Positions 24,684 through 34,361 are shown, counted from the stretch's first letter. The stretch: 64,000 bases of DNA from Waddlia chondrophila WSU 86-1044 (GCF_000092785.1 NC_014225.1:1253340-1317339); one strand, 5' to 3'. Notes: generated by a model not told the origin, from the sequence alone. Program-made: numbers and translations.

Positions 24684-27476
24684 ATGAGTATTAGCCTTTC
24701 TCAAGAAAAATCCTTCGAAGTCAATATTGAAATTTTAAATGCATTAAACAGCGATTCTCCTTTAGAGCTGAAAATGTTGTCGGCTGCGGGAATTTCTTCT
24801 GATAAAATCAAAAAGATCTACAAAAAATCTACTTCGAAAACGCGATCTGTCAAAGACAATTACAAAGCGTTCGCCAAATGGAAAAAAGTCCATAAAAGAA
24901 GTGAAGACAAAATCTCTGCTGCATTAAGAGAGGTTTTTCAGTTCGAAAAACCGGAAAAAACCGCTCTTGAAATTGAGCTGTTTTTAAAAGCTGGAGGAAC
25001 ACTGGGACAGGTGAGGAATTTTCTCTTCAGAGAAGCTCTTCCAACATCGACGACTCAACAGATCACATTTCTGGAAAATGTCTCGCTGATCGCCAACCTT
25101 GAAACGATGAGTCCTGAAACTCAAAAAACATCGACGCAATCTGTTTTTTGGCTATCTGGTAATCACTTCGATCTCTTGCCGACTGAAACGGTGGAAGAGT
25201 TAAAGCTTAAGCTTGCCCGTAAATTTTCCACCGACACAACCTTTATCCTCACCGCAGCAACGACAGGGCATGAAAAACTTGCCCGCATGGTGATCGGCGA
25301 AATCGATGATCTTTCGAAACAACATCAAATTCTTTTAAAAACCATCCAATCAGGAGACCAAGGCCAACTTAGAGCTCTTCTCAAAGCAGGCTTTAATCCA
25401 AATGCTGTCGATTTAGACTCTAACAGCCTGCTAATCTCTGCGATCCTTGAAAAGCAGCTCTGGGCAATTCCTGTCCTTCTTGAATACGGCACACACTCAA
25501 ACAGAGAAAACAACCAAGGGATCACACCCATCCACTACGCTGTGAACTTCGGATTGAAAAAAGAGGTTCGCCTTCTTGTTGAACAAGGAGCAAACATCAA
25601 CCACCAAACATCTTCGGGAACAACAGCGCTTCATAGAATAAAAAACATCAAATCCACCCCTTTCGAGAAAATGGAGATGTGGAACCTATTGATCAAACTG
25701 GGTGCAGATCCGACAATTCAAGATCTTCACAAAGGTCAAAAAAGCAATACTCCCTTAGGAACAATTCTTCATTGGGGAGAGATCGGAATTGTACGGGAAG
25801 CATTTAAAGGGTATCCGGCAATCATCGATATTGCCGCTCAAAATGTGAATGGTAGTAGAATAAAAAAGCTGATGGAAACAGCCTTCGAGCTGACTGAACC
25901 AAGATCAAGCTCTCCCTATTTTTTCCCCCTTGAAATCCCCTTTCTTCTACAAAGCCATCCGTTAGCTTCTGCGATGACAGCTCTTATGTCAAAAGAAGAT
26001 ATCGAGGCCGAGATCGCTAAAATTCGAAAAAAATATCCTTATATTCCTTTGAGAGTACTTTCAGAAGCTTCTGTGGAAACGAACAAAAGTTACGTCTTGA
26101 ATTTTGGAGAAACAATTGCAAATAAAACTCCATCCGATGTGAAAGATGACGCCTCGCGCACAAAGAAAGTCGCACGTTTAATTGAGATGCTTGATCATGT
26201 GCTCAAATATCGAAAAAACTCTACATTCAGAGATGCTAACGGAAGATCATTTACTCCTATAGAGCTTAGGGAAAAAATGGTCTGTTTGGTGGAAGATATC
26301 AAAAATCGACAGCCTAAACCAGGTACTCCATCTCACGAAAAACCTGATGAACTGGAAAATTGGTATCGATACCTGGAGGCTACGCTTTGTGAAATCATTG
26401 ATCTCATTGACCGGGAAAATGATGAGCAATCATCTAAGGAAGATCCAGCTCCCAATGCAGCTACGATCATTGAAATTGCGTTAACCGGCGGCAACTGCGG
26501 CGGTTGGTACATGGGGGAAGCGCAAAAGATCAAGCAGCAAAAAAAACAAGAGAATTTCGATCTGCCCAATCAAGTTTTTATTGTTCTTAGAAATCTTCAT
26601 GAAAGGATCTGTCAAAGCTTTGTCGATCCGAATGACCATCAAAATACGCACGTGATGAACCTTGTCTATCAAGTGATCGATGAAGCTGCAGGCATCGATA
26701 CAGCTCAAAAAGCTGCAAGGTTTTATTTCTTAGACCCGATTCCTGCTTTAGATCGAGAAGGGCAAAGTCTGATCATCAATGAAATCTACTGGAAAGAGTT
26801 TAATCCGTCTCAAATCGTAGACGAAGTGCTTTTTGCCATTCATGTTGAATGCAGCATCAATAAAGAACTTGTCATTGACTGGCTGAAGGAAAATGTGCCT
26901 GCCGAATGGGAAAAAGAAACATTTAAAGCAATAAAAAAAGACCTTGCCCAAGCAAAAACTCCTGAAGATCAATGGAAAATATTAAGCGAAAAATATGGCA
27001 TTTTAATGAAAACACCGCGCCCCTTCGACCAGCAGGTGTTTCCATATTTGATAAAAAAACATTCCGAACTCAACGAAAGCTATCAAAAAGCTTTGAGGAT
27101 TGCCGCTTCCATGCAAGCAAGGCCTCAAACGGCTGTTAAGTTCATTGAACAGAGGATGCACATCAAACTTGATCCTAGTCAACCGCTTGAGGAGCAACTG
27201 CGGAAATATTTTCTTAAGCAAATGCCGCAAAAAGACCAGCTTCTTTACAAAGGGATTCTTCAATCTGTGAGTAACAAGTCATATGAAGAAGCTGCAACAT
27301 TGTTAAAAGCTGAAGGTATCAGTGCAGATCCGCTTCCGAATATTGAAAAGGAAATTAAGCAGTGGAAATCGTTTAGTTTCCTTTCTGCTATGGTCAAAGA
27401 GTCGGGCGAAATTTCCCGAGAAGCAATCGTATATCTATTGACTGAGATGAAGGTATTAGAGGGTGTCGTCAATTAG
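24684..27476 (+). CDS. Large ankyrin-repeat protein, candidate host-interacting effector
   Basis: A 930-residue soluble protein without signal peptide. Residues about 216-345 carry at least three to four ankyrin repeats (SGDQGQLRALLKAGFNPNAV, QGITPIHYAVNFGLKKEVRL, SGTTALHRI...LLIKLGADPTIQD). The first ~200 residues and the last ~550 residues have no family I recognise; the C-terminal part is helical and charged and includes NGGNCGGW-like glycine/cysteine residues near 595. Ankyrin repeats in intracellular bacteria often bind host proteins, so secretion by the type III system is a plausible inference, not shown here. Ribosome site AGGAAG precedes the ATG. It overlaps the convergent MazF-type gene by 4 bp. 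Confidence 0.85.
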   Translation: MSISLSQEKSFEVNIEILNALNSDSPLELKMLSAAGISSDKIKKIYKKSTSKTRSVKDNYKAFAKWKKVHKRSEDKISAALREVFQFEKPEKTALEIELFLKAGGTLGQVRNFLFREALPTSTTQQITFLENVSLIANLETMSPETQKTSTQSVFWLSGNHFDLLPTETVEELKLKLARKFSTDTTFILTAATTGHEKLARMVIGEIDDLSKQHQILLKTIQSGDQGQLRALLKAGFNPNAVDLDSNSLLISAILEKQLWAIPVLLEYGTHSNRENNQGITPIHYAVNFGLKKEVRLLVEQGANINHQTSSGTTALHRIKNIKSTPFEKMEMWNLLIKLGADPTIQDLHKGQKSNTPLGTILHWGEIGIVREAFKGYPAIIDIAAQNVNGSRIKKLMETAFELTEPRSSSPYFFPLEIPFLLQSHPLASAMTALMSKEDIEAEIAKIRKKYPYIPLRVLSEASVETNKSYVLNFGETIANKTPSDVKDDASRTKKVARLIEMLDHVLKYRKNSTFRDANGRSFTPIELREKMVCLVEDIKNRQPKPGTPSHEKPDELENWYRYLEATLCEIIDLIDRENDEQSSKEDPAPNAATIIEIALTGGNCGGWYMGEAQKIKQQKKQENFDLPNQVFIVLRNLHERICQSFVDPNDHQNTHVMNLVYQVIDEAAGIDTAQKAARFYFLDPIPALDREGQSLIINEIYWKEFNPSQIVDEVLFAIHVECSINKELVIDWLKENVPAEWEKETFKAIKKDLAQAKTPEDQWKILSEKYGILMKTPRPFDQQVFPYLIKKHSELNESYQKALRIAASMQARPQTAVKFIEQRMHIKLDPSQPLEEQLRKYFLKQMPQKDQLLYKGILQSVSNKSYEEAATLLKAEGISADPLPNIEKEIKQWKSFSFLSAMVKESGEISREAIVYLLTEMKVLEGVVN

Positions 27477-27838
27477 ATGTCCATCCAAAGAAGATCGTTC
27501 AACCATGAACCTACTTCCTTAAGCACTGTTACGGATTGAATTTTGCCCAACCTTTTGACAAGCCTATTTTTGCTAATAGACCGAACTTGCTCGCATACAG
27601 CAAAACTAGAAAGGTTAACTCCGCCTTCTGGTGGATCAATGCGAATATGCGAGGGAATTTTTTTGTCTTTGCTTGTGATAGGGACAACAATAATAAGACC
27701 CGATGCTCCTTTATTCATCAGGTTATTAGAGACAACAAGAGCAGGACGAACCTTCTTCCCGATCTCATTTCCTTTAACCGGATCGGGGTCAAAAAGCCAA
27801 ATTTCACCCTGAAGAGGATGATTCTTCTTCAAAGCCAT
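27473..27838 (-). CDS. MazF/PemK-type mRNA interferase toxin
   Basis: A 121-residue endoribonuclease toxin of the MazF/PemK fold. The opening QGEIWLFDPDPVKGNEIGKK with RPALVVSN, the conserved VVPITSK, and the SSFAVCEQVRSISKNRL stretch with the catalytic Arg/Ser region are characteristic. It overlaps its antitoxin gene by 35 bp and ends 4 bp inside the convergent ankyrin gene. Regulated with its antitoxin from the promoter/operator at 28087-28119. Confidence 0.92.
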   Translation of the reverse strand: MALKKNHPLQGEIWLFDPDPVKGNEIGKKVRPALVVSNNLMNKGASGLIIVVPITSKDKKIPSHIRIDPPEGGVNLSSFAVCEQVRSISKNRLVKRLGKIQSVTVLKEVGSWLNDLLWMDI

Positions 27839-28064
27839 CAGCTATAGTCCCTTCCAGTTCTTCACGATCTTTTATCTCTTCTTTCCATGCTGACTTGTCG
27901 GATTTAAGAGTTTGATACGCCTTATTCATTAATCTCATTCTTTCATTTCTTCTATACACTTCCAAGGCATGTTCGATAACTTCAACCTTTGAATAGCCTG
28001 TTAGCGAAACCATCTCTTGAATGATCGAATCACTACGACTGGAGATTCTTGCTGTTTGCGCCAT
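27804..28064 (-). CDS. MazE-like antitoxin (ribbon-helix-helix type)
   Basis: An 86-residue protein whose first 45 residues (ARISSRSDSIIQEMVSLTGYSKVEVIEHALEVY) fit a ribbon-helix-helix DNA-binding domain like those paired with MazF toxins. The acidic C-terminal tail is the likely toxin-binding part. GAGGTG precedes the ATG. The gene is first in the operon and overlaps the toxin by 35 bp. It should bind the palindrome in its own promoter. Confidence 0.88.
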   Translation of the reverse strand: MAQTARISSRSDSIIQEMVSLTGYSKVEVIEHALEVYRRNERMRLMNKAYQTLKSDKSAWKEEIKDREELEGTIADGFEEESSSSG

Positions 28065-28086
28065 TTCAACACCTCTTTTGTTACTT

Positions 28087-28119
28087 TTTAGTATACAGTA
28101 ATGTATACTAAATTGTCAA
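28087..28119 (-). promoter_or_regulatory. Promoter and operator of the MazEF-type operon
   Basis: Read on the minus strand: a consensus -35 TTGACA (28119-28114), an 18-bp spacer, and -10 TATACT (28095-28090). A perfect 11-bp inverted repeat (28087-28097 and 28102-28112, 4-nt loop) covers the -10 and most of the spacer. This is the layout of an autoregulated toxin-antitoxin promoter, where the antitoxin-toxin complex blocks RNA polymerase. Confidence 0.8.
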
Positions 28120-28121
28120 CT

Positions 28122-28799
28122 TTAGTGAAAAATAGCACTGCCTATGCGAAGCTGCGTCGCCCCTTCGTTGATTGCAAGGCGATAATCATGGCTCATTCCC
28201 ATCGATAAATGCTTCAGAGTGCACTTGTTGCCAGCCATTGCTTGCAAACGGTCCCGCAACTGCCTCAGTGCCCGAAAACACCTTCTTATCACCTTTTCGT
28301 CATCGACAAAAGGAGCAATGGTCATCAATCCTTGCAAATCAATCCCTTCTAACTCAAGCAAAGAGTCCCAGTTAGCGATCCATTCCTCTGATTGAAGTCC
28401 ATGTTTTGATTGCTCGCCGGAAGTATTAGCCTGCAATAACACTGGCGTTACAGTATTGCAAACTAAGCTTGTCTCAGAAATTTTCTGCGCCAATTCCAGG
28501 GAATCGACCGAATGGATAAGAGAAAATTTGCCAATGACTTTGCGCACTTTGTTTTTTTGAAGAGTTCCGATGAGGTGCCACTCAATGTCTTTTGGAGCTT
28601 TTTCAATTTTGGGAAGCGCTTCCTGAACGCGATTTTCACCAAACCCTCTTGCTCCAGCCTTATAAGCAGGCAGGACATGCTCCAAAGAAAACCCTTTCGT
28701 CACAGCAATCAAACTGACTTCCGAGGGATCTCTTCCTGCTTTTCTGACTGTGTTTCCAATATCGGAAATCAGTGCGTGATAATTGTCGATAACGCTCAT
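28122..28799 (-). CDS. PLP-binding homeostasis protein YggS family
   Basis: A 225-residue YggS/PROSC-family protein, which binds pyridoxal phosphate and buffers its level rather than catalysing a known reaction. The PLP-Lys sits in LIAVTKGFS (about residue 33), and FGENRVQEALPKIE, WHLIGTLQKNKVRKV, LLQANTSGEQSKHG and LSMGMSHDYRLAI are the family blocks. Its start overlaps the upstream gene by 4 bp, placing it at the end of the NfeD/FloA operon. Confidence 0.95.
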   Translation of the reverse strand: MSVIDNYHALISDIGNTVRKAGRDPSEVSLIAVTKGFSLEHVLPAYKAGARGFGENRVQEALPKIEKAPKDIEWHLIGTLQKNKVRKVIGKFSLIHSVDSLELAQKISETSLVCNTVTPVLLQANTSGEQSKHGLQSEEWIANWDSLLELEGIDLQGLMTIAPFVDDEKVIRRCFRALRQLRDRLQAMAGNKCTLKHLSMGMSHDYRLAINEGATQLRIGSAIFH

Positions 28800-29230
28800 T
28801 CGAAAGCTTTAGGCGCCCCTAAGACCTCTTTCAAGATGACTGCCTGCTTAAGAGAATCCTTTCCTTTTAGCATCTGACTGACACGCGACTGCTGTTTTTT
28901 TCTCTTTTCTCCATATTCAAACGGCTTGTGCAGAGCATAAGGATCTCGAAACAGGCTTTTCTGCTTCAGAGCAGGAGCTTCGATCTCTTCCGGCTCCAAG
29001 ACCTTCGGAACAGGAGGCAGTTCTCTTTTGGGCGGCGGCATGTCTTCTGGAATTTCGATATTGAGAGAACGGAGAAAATGTTTAATCGTTTCTTGATGCT
29101 CCTGCTCAGCCTCTTCTTCGTACGCTTCCGGGTTCTGCCGCCGCCTTCTTTCATCTCTAGCCTGTTTGGCGATCAAGAGAAAAAACGCAACCATCGTGAT
29201 CATAAAACCGATCAGTTCAATGAGCGTCAT
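28796..29230 (-). CDS. Single-pass membrane protein, unknown
   Basis: A 144-residue protein with one N-terminal membrane segment ([20 protein letters not shown], residues 3-22) followed by an Arg/Glu-rich, proline-containing cytoplasmic or periplasmic tail. No family recognised. It overlaps floA (4 bp) and yggS (4 bp), so it is co-translated with them; a structural role alongside FloA in membrane microdomains is possible but unproven. Confidence 0.8.
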   Translation of the reverse strand: MTLIELIGFMITMVAFFLLIAKQARDERRRRQNPEAYEEEAEQEHQETIKHFLRSLNIEIPEDMPPPKRELPPVPKVLEPEEIEAPALKQKSLFRDPYALHKPFEYGEKRKKQQSRVSQMLKGKDSLKQAVILKEVLGAPKAFE

Positions 29231-30252
29231 TTGCTGCTTTGCCCCTCTTCTTCAGGCTTTGCAATCGATGTGCGCATCTCTGTATCGGCCTGAATGTTTT
29301 GAAAGCGGTAATAGTCCATGATGCCAAGGTTTCCCTCTTTGAAAGCTTCGGCGATTGCATGCGGAACGGCGGATTTAGCTTCGATCAGCTTCGCTTCCAT
29401 GTCTTTGACTTTTGCTTTGTTTTCCTGTTCCTCAGCCACTGCCATTGCACGTCTTTTTTCTGCTTCAGCCTGGAAAATCCGCATATCAGCTTCGGCCTTG
29501 TCGGCTCTTAGCTTGGCACCGATATTTTCTCCCAGCTTCATTTCGACGATGTCGATGGATAAAATTAAAAATGCCGTTGAAGAATCCAAGCCTTTTTCAA
29601 GCACAAGCTTGGAGATGTTTTGAGGAGCTTCCAACACTTGCAAATGTGTATCCGATCCACCGATCGCACTGACAATCCCCTCTCCTACGCGTGCGATAAT
29701 GGTTTCTTCGGTCGCTCCTCCAACTAATTGTTGAATGTTCGTCCGCACAGTGACCCGCGCACGCACATGCACCTGGATACCGTCTTTCGCCACTCCGGTC
29801 ATGAATCCGCCATGGCTTGGGCAATCGATCACTTTAGGATTGACCGAGGTGTTGATCGCTTCTTGAAGATCGCGCCCTGCAAGATCAATGGCTGTCCCTT
29901 GTCTCCAGTCCAAGTCGATGTTTGCTTTATCAGCTGCGATCATTGCGCGAACCACTTGAGAGACATGGCCGCCAGCTAGATAATGCGTTTCAAGATCGGA
30001 GACCGAAATTTGCTTAAGCCCTGCCTTATAAGCAGTAATCCTTGAAATTACAATTTCACGAGGAGGAACTTTTCTCAAACTCATCCCGATAATATTGAGA
30101 AACTGGATAGGGGTTCCGGAAACAAATGCCTGGAACCATAAACTGATGAATTTCCCCAAGATGATTAACAAAATCACGCCGACAATGGCGAGGACAATGA
30201 GTAACAGATAAAGTTCGAAACTCATCTGGCCAACCATTAACAATGTTTGCAT
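29227..30252 (-). CDS. floA: Flotillin-like protein FloA (SPFH domain)
   Basis: FloA scaffolds flotillin-type membrane microdomains. The 341-residue protein has an N-terminal membrane hairpin (about residues 14-44), the family block [23 protein letters not shown], the SPFH domain (about 85-220) with [21 protein letters not shown], and a helical Ala/Glu-rich C-terminal coiled coil that drives oligomerisation. AAGGAG lies upstream of the ATG at 30252. It is downstream of two NfeD genes, the standard pairing of SPFH and NfeD proteins. Confidence 0.93.
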   Translation of the reverse strand: MQTLLMVGQMSFELYLLLIVLAIVGVILLIILGKFISLWFQAFVSGTPIQFLNIIGMSLRKVPPREIVISRITAYKAGLKQISVSDLETHYLAGGHVSQVVRAMIAADKANIDLDWRQGTAIDLAGRDLQEAINTSVNPKVIDCPSHGGFMTGVAKDGIQVHVRARVTVRTNIQQLVGGATEETIIARVGEGIVSAIGGSDTHLQVLEAPQNISKLVLEKGLDSSTAFLILSIDIVEMKLGENIGAKLRADKAEADMRIFQAEAEKRRAMAVAEEQENKAKVKDMEAKLIEAKSAVPHAIAEAFKEGNLGIMDYYRFQNIQADTEMRTSIAKPEEEGQSSK

Positions 30253-30255
30253 ACT

Positions 30256-30720
30256 TTAATTCTCCTTTTTCACAATTAAACTTTCACCTTCTCCGCCGAC
30301 CACTTCCACCTTTTCCCCTTTTGAAATGTAGCCGCTTAGAGAAATGGCAGGATGCCGTTTTTCCTCAACAATGATGTGTCCGCCAGGCTTTAAATCTGTA
30401 TCGACAATCCCTGTTTTGCCAATGAGCGATTTGTCATATTGAGATGCCATGAACCCTTCTTGCGCATCATCTGCGTAAATGGTCTTGCTCGGCTCTCCAT
30501 GACGTATGCGCCACAACGCGAAACGGAAAAGCAAAATGAATAGCACCACGCAGCCCAAGGTATATAAGATCACTAAAGCAACAGAATCTGTCTGCAAAGC
30601 AAAAATGACAATGCTGGCAACCACAGCTAAGGCCCCGAGTGTTCCCATGACACCGCCAGGAAGAAAAAATTCCAAGAAAATCAACAGCAGGCCGATAGCC
30701 AACCAAATGAATGGCAACAT
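30256..30720 (-). CDS. Short NfeD-family membrane protein
   Basis: A 154-residue protein with two or three membrane segments (about 2-22, 26-45, 48-68) and a C-terminal OB-like NfeD domain (about 90-152: IGKTGIVDTDLKPGGHIIVEEKRH...GEKVEVVGGEGESLIVKK). It is 1 nt from the long NfeD gene and 3 bp from floA, so it is co-expressed with both. The family is thought to work with SPFH proteins in membrane organisation. Confidence 0.9.
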   Translation of the reverse strand: MLPFIWLAIGLLLIFLEFFLPGGVMGTLGALAVVASIVIFALQTDSVALVILYTLGCVVLFILLFRFALWRIRHGEPSKTIYADDAQEGFMASQYDKSLIGKTGIVDTDLKPGGHIIVEEKRHPAISLSGYISKGEKVEVVGGEGESLIVKKEN

Positions 30721-32928
30721 TTATTCCTCGCGCTTCCTTTTATTAACGACAACAACACCCCCATCTAAGCGCTCAACTTTGATCGGTTCTCCCTTTTCAA
30801 TATATCCACCCGGCGTAATCGCGTCGTAAATCTTGCGGTTAATTTCAACTTTTCCCGCCGGTCTAAGGGTCGTCATAGCAACTCCTTCAACACCTGGTTG
30901 AGGAAGGGTTTTGGGATCGATGCCGGAGACATACCCTTCATCCTTATTCTCCTCGCTTCCAGCAAGAATGAGAGGAGTAAATCCTGCAAACGCGGGCAGG
31001 GCGTACCTGCTCAAGAGAGCAATGCCAATAATGGAAAGGACTAATGACCCGCAAAGCCAAGCCAGCCGCTGCACAAACACCTCTCCTGCCGCATTCAACG
31101 TTTGCGTATCGAATTCAAAATCGACGCTTTCAATTCCAGGCAGCATCATGCCAAACAACCCGATAAAGAAAAAGAGCACTCCCATCACACCTAAAATGCC
31201 AAAGGTTGGAATGAGAAAGAAATCGAGCGCGATGAAGAGAACTCCGACAAGGAGCAAAATCACTTCCAGGGTATTCGCCACCTCAAGAGCATAACTAGAC
31301 AACATGATCAAAAACAGGCAAAGCAATCCAATCGAACCCGGCAGGCCGAATCCGGGAGAATTGAATTCGACGTAGAGCCCAATCATCATCCCTAAAAACA
31401 AAAGAGAAGCGACAGCAGGTTTGGACAAAAACGAAAGAAAACGTGTTTTCCAGTCCATTTGATATTCATCCACAACTGCATGGGGAATGTTTTTAAAGAA
31501 AGGATCTTGAAACAAAAGCATTTTTGAGGCGGGCCATTCGCCTTTTTCCCTCTCAGCATCGGAGATCACATCTGTTCTCACGGGATTTAACTTGATATCA
31601 GCGACTCCATATTTCATCATTTCTTCTGCACTAAGCGTTAAAAGCTTGCCTTTGGCGCTAATAATCTCATCCGGAGCCGGCCCTTTCGTGCGGATCTTCT
31701 CTTCGCTGTCCAGGCGGACCACTCTGCCATGGCGATAAACTAAGATGATGTCTTTATCGACCATCGCTTCTGCAATATCGGGATTGCGGCCGAAAAAAGA
31801 CGCTCGATTTGCAAAGTCTGTTCTCAACGCAGAATTGACTTTTTCCGGCGCCGTTTCCATTTTCCCGCCTTCGCCTGCGAAAACAGGTTCTGCAGCTCCC
31901 ATGCTTGCATCTTTGGTTACTGCGATAAAACGGCACGAATAGGCCAGCATGGCGCCAGCGGAAATTGCCCAATTGTTAATAAACGCCACGACAGGAATGC
32001 CTTGCTGGGTATCGATCTCTTTTAGAGCATCCGAAATTTTTTGCGAAGCAAACACCTCTCCGCCAGGAGTATTCAGCTCTAAAATAATGAAGCTCGGCTT
32101 CCGTTTCTTGTAGTACTCAAGAGCGCTTTTGATATAGATCCAGGTGGACTGCGAAATCTGCGCGTTTTTGTCATCCACATGAATCAAACCAATTCGGTTT
32201 TCCTCATCGCCTTGATAATGGATTGCTTTTTCCAGTTGACCGGCAAGTCCAGGGCTCTCCACTGTTTTCTCTTCCTGCTTGATGACTGCTGCTTTTTTTT
32301 CGCTCTGATGATTTTTCCTAAACTCAATTGGGGAAACCACGCCTGCAACTAAGCCAAGCTTCTGCATTTGATGATGATTGATGACAAGCGTTTCTCCTTG
32401 TGGAGAAATCACCTTTCCTTCTTCCCCAATTTTCCAGCCGTCTTGTTCGACAACTTTGACATCTGGATCAAGCATTGCAGTGGCAATCACTTCGAGGGTT
32501 TCCTTGTGTTTTTGCTTGGGATTAATGAAACTGGTGACAGTGTTGCGAAGCAGGTTTGTAGAAATCGCCCCCTCCGATCCGAAAGGGATATCTCCCCAAG
32601 AAGCAAAATAGGAGATGTATAGTTCATCTGCAAGAAAAGGGACCACGCCAGCAGGTCCGACAGCGCTTTGATCGATATAAACAGAAACGCGGGTTCCCAA
32701 TTCAGCTTTCATGGCATAAATTTTTTTTGCCAACTCGAGCACTTTTCCCAAGTCTCCTGAAGATGAATTGACTAAAATCACAATCTTTTCAGGATTTTCT
32801 TTTTTCAGAGCATCTAAGGAGCTTTCTAATGACGCAACTTCATCTTTGCCTAAATATCCTTCGAGTTCAAGGAGATCGGCGTTTATGTTGGCAATGAGAA
32901 GAATCAATAGGGCGAGAAGTTTTTTCAT
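30721..32928 (-). CDS. Long NfeD-family protein with two ClpP-like (serine protease) regions
   Basis: From the ATG at 32928 the product is 735 residues: signal peptide (MKKLLALLILLIANINA), a first ClpP-like region (about 20-190), a second ClpP-like region (about 240-410), four to five membrane segments (about 505-655) and a C-terminal OB-type NfeD domain (about 670-730). The second region has the active-site layout LNTPGGEVFAS and NWAISAGAMLAYSC. In the first, the stretch that should carry the nucleophile reads SAVGPAGVVPF, so that copy is probably inactive. Long NfeD proteins of this type are membrane-bound proteases that cleave hydrophobic substrates. The upstream in-frame start (32967) lacks a signal-peptide fit. 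Confidence 0.9.
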   Translation of the reverse strand: MKKLLALLILLIANINADLLELEGYLGKDEVASLESSLDALKKENPEKIVILVNSSSGDLGKVLELAKKIYAMKAELGTRVSVYIDQSAVGPAGVVPFLADELYISYFASWGDIPFGSEGAISTNLLRNTVTSFINPKQKHKETLEVIATAMLDPDVKVVEQDGWKIGEEGKVISPQGETLVINHHQMQKLGLVAGVVSPIEFRKNHQSEKKAAVIKQEEKTVESPGLAGQLEKAIHYQGDEENRIGLIHVDDKNAQISQSTWIYIKSALEYYKKRKPSFIILELNTPGGEVFASQKISDALKEIDTQQGIPVVAFINNWAISAGAMLAYSCRFIAVTKDASMGAAEPVFAGEGGKMETAPEKVNSALRTDFANRASFFGRNPDIAEAMVDKDIILVYRHGRVVRLDSEEKIRTKGPAPDEIISAKGKLLTLSAEEMMKYGVADIKLNPVRTDVISDAEREKGEWPASKMLLFQDPFFKNIPHAVVDEYQMDWKTRFLSFLSKPAVASLLFLGMMIGLYVEFNSPGFGLPGSIGLLCLFLIMLSSYALEVANTLEVILLLVGVLFIALDFFLIPTFGILGVMGVLFFFIGLFGMMLPGIESVDFEFDTQTLNAAGEVFVQRLAWLCGSLVLSIIGIALLSRYALPAFAGFTPLILAGSEENKDEGYVSGIDPKTLPQPGVEGVAMTTLRPAGKVEINRKIYDAITPGGYIEKGEPIKVERLDGGVVVVNKRKREE

Positions 32929-33004
32929 AATGTCAAATTTGAATATCGGGATGGGTTCATGTACCAATAAATACCAGAATAGCCCTTAATAGGGCAAAGA
33001 ATTG

Positions 33005-34294
33005 TCATCGCATTAATTGATTATCAAGGTAATCAATGACTAAATCTCGTGTCTTTACAAGATGCTCGTCAGTGTGGACGCTGGAAATGAACCACGCTTC
33101 GAATTGCGACGGCGGCAGATAGACGCCTTCTGCATACATGTGCCTAAAAAAATGGGCAAACTGCTTAAGATCAAGCGCCATTGCCTCCTCGTGATTGACA
33201 ACGGATCGACGTCCGAAAAAGAGGGTGAACATAGATCCTGAGCGCTGAATGCAGGCGGGAATTTCATGGGCGTTTAAAAATTGCTCAATCGGTTCAACCA
33301 GCAAATTTGTCTTGCGTTCCATCTCTTCAAAAAAACCAGCCTTCTGAAGCATACTTAATGCTTGGAAGCCTCCTTCCATCGCCAGTGGATTGCCGGAAAG
33401 CGTTCCCGCTTGATAGACTGGTCCGTCTGGAGCTAGATGATCCATCACATCAGCCCTTCCGCCAAATGCAGCAACGGGGAAACCGCCTCCAACCACTTTT
33501 CCTAGACAGGTTAAATCCGGCCGCACACCGTAGAATCCTTGAGCTCCCTGCAAACCGACCCGAAAACCGCTCATCACTTCATCGAAGATCAAAAGGGCAT
33601 TCTGATCCGTGGTTTCCTCTCGCAGCATCTGAATAAAACTCTCTGACGAAGGAACGACCCCCATGTTTCCTGCAATCGGCTCTAAAATTACACAAGCAAC
33701 CTTATTGTCGCGTAAAAATTTTCTCACTCCATCAATGTCGTTAAACGTTAAAGAAGCCACATGCTTGATCACCTCCGAAGGGATGCCGGCAGATGAAGAT
33801 TCGCTTAAGTGATGGACCCCAGAGCCCGCTTTTACCAGAAAAAAATCTGCGTGACCGTGATAATGGCCGCTAAATTTGACAATGAGAGGACGCTTTGTAA
33901 ATCCCCTTGCTAATCGAACAGCGCTCATCGTCGCTTCCGTGCCGGAGGAGACAAACCGCACCTTTTCGATAGAGTCCATACATTCCACGACTTTGCTGGC
34001 CAGCTTCTCTTCAACTTCTGTGGAAATGCCAAAACTTGTTCCTTTTTTCATCCGCTCAGCTGCAGCTTCAATAATTTGCGGATGCGCATGTCCATGCATT
34101 AAGGCTCCCCAAGACATGCAGTAATCGATAAAAATGCGGCCATCGGCATCAACGATGCGATCCGCAATTCCACGCTCGACAATCATTGGATCTTGATCAA
34201 GCCCCTTAAAGGATCGGACAGGAGAATTGACTCCCCCCGGAACGACTTGCTTCAACTGACTAAAAACCTGCTGGCTTGAGGTGGCAAGAGACAT
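33005..34294 (-). CDS. hemL: Glutamate-1-semialdehyde 2,1-aminomutase
   Basis: HemL makes 5-aminolevulinate, the first tetrapyrrole precursor, using pyridoxal phosphate. The ATG at 34294 gives 429 residues starting MSLATSSQQVFSQLKQVVPGGVNSPVRSF, matching the family length; a longer frame upstream reads into low-complexity sequence. It shows RFVSSGTEATMSAVRLARGF, LLIFDEVMSGFRVG, and the PLP-lysine in LGKVVGGGFPVAAFGG. It is transcribed divergently from the tamA-like gene, with a 12-bp inverted repeat in the shared 131-bp region. Confidence 0.97.
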   Translation of the reverse strand: MSLATSSQQVFSQLKQVVPGGVNSPVRSFKGLDQDPMIVERGIADRIVDADGRIFIDYCMSWGALMHGHAHPQIIEAAAERMKKGTSFGISTEVEEKLASKVVECMDSIEKVRFVSSGTEATMSAVRLARGFTKRPLIVKFSGHYHGHADFFLVKAGSGVHHLSESSSAGIPSEVIKHVASLTFNDIDGVRKFLRDNKVACVILEPIAGNMGVVPSSESFIQMLREETTDQNALLIFDEVMSGFRVGLQGAQGFYGVRPDLTCLGKVVGGGFPVAAFGGRADVMDHLAPDGPVYQAGTLSGNPLAMEGGFQALSMLQKAGFFEEMERKTNLLVEPIEQFLNAHEIPACIQRSGSMFTLFFGRRSVVNHEEAMALDLKQFAHFFRHMYAEGVYLPPSQFEAWFISSVHTDEHLVKTRDLVIDYLDNQLMR

Positions 34295-34361
34295 ACAATC
34301 ACTCCATTTTGAATTGGGACAGGATAGCAAGGAACAGAAAATGATTGCAATTTTCTTCTTT

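Noticed and set aside
32982-32995. Short hairpin GCCCT/AGGGC downstream of hemL
   Set aside because: Only 5-bp stem with no T-run; not enough to call a terminator.
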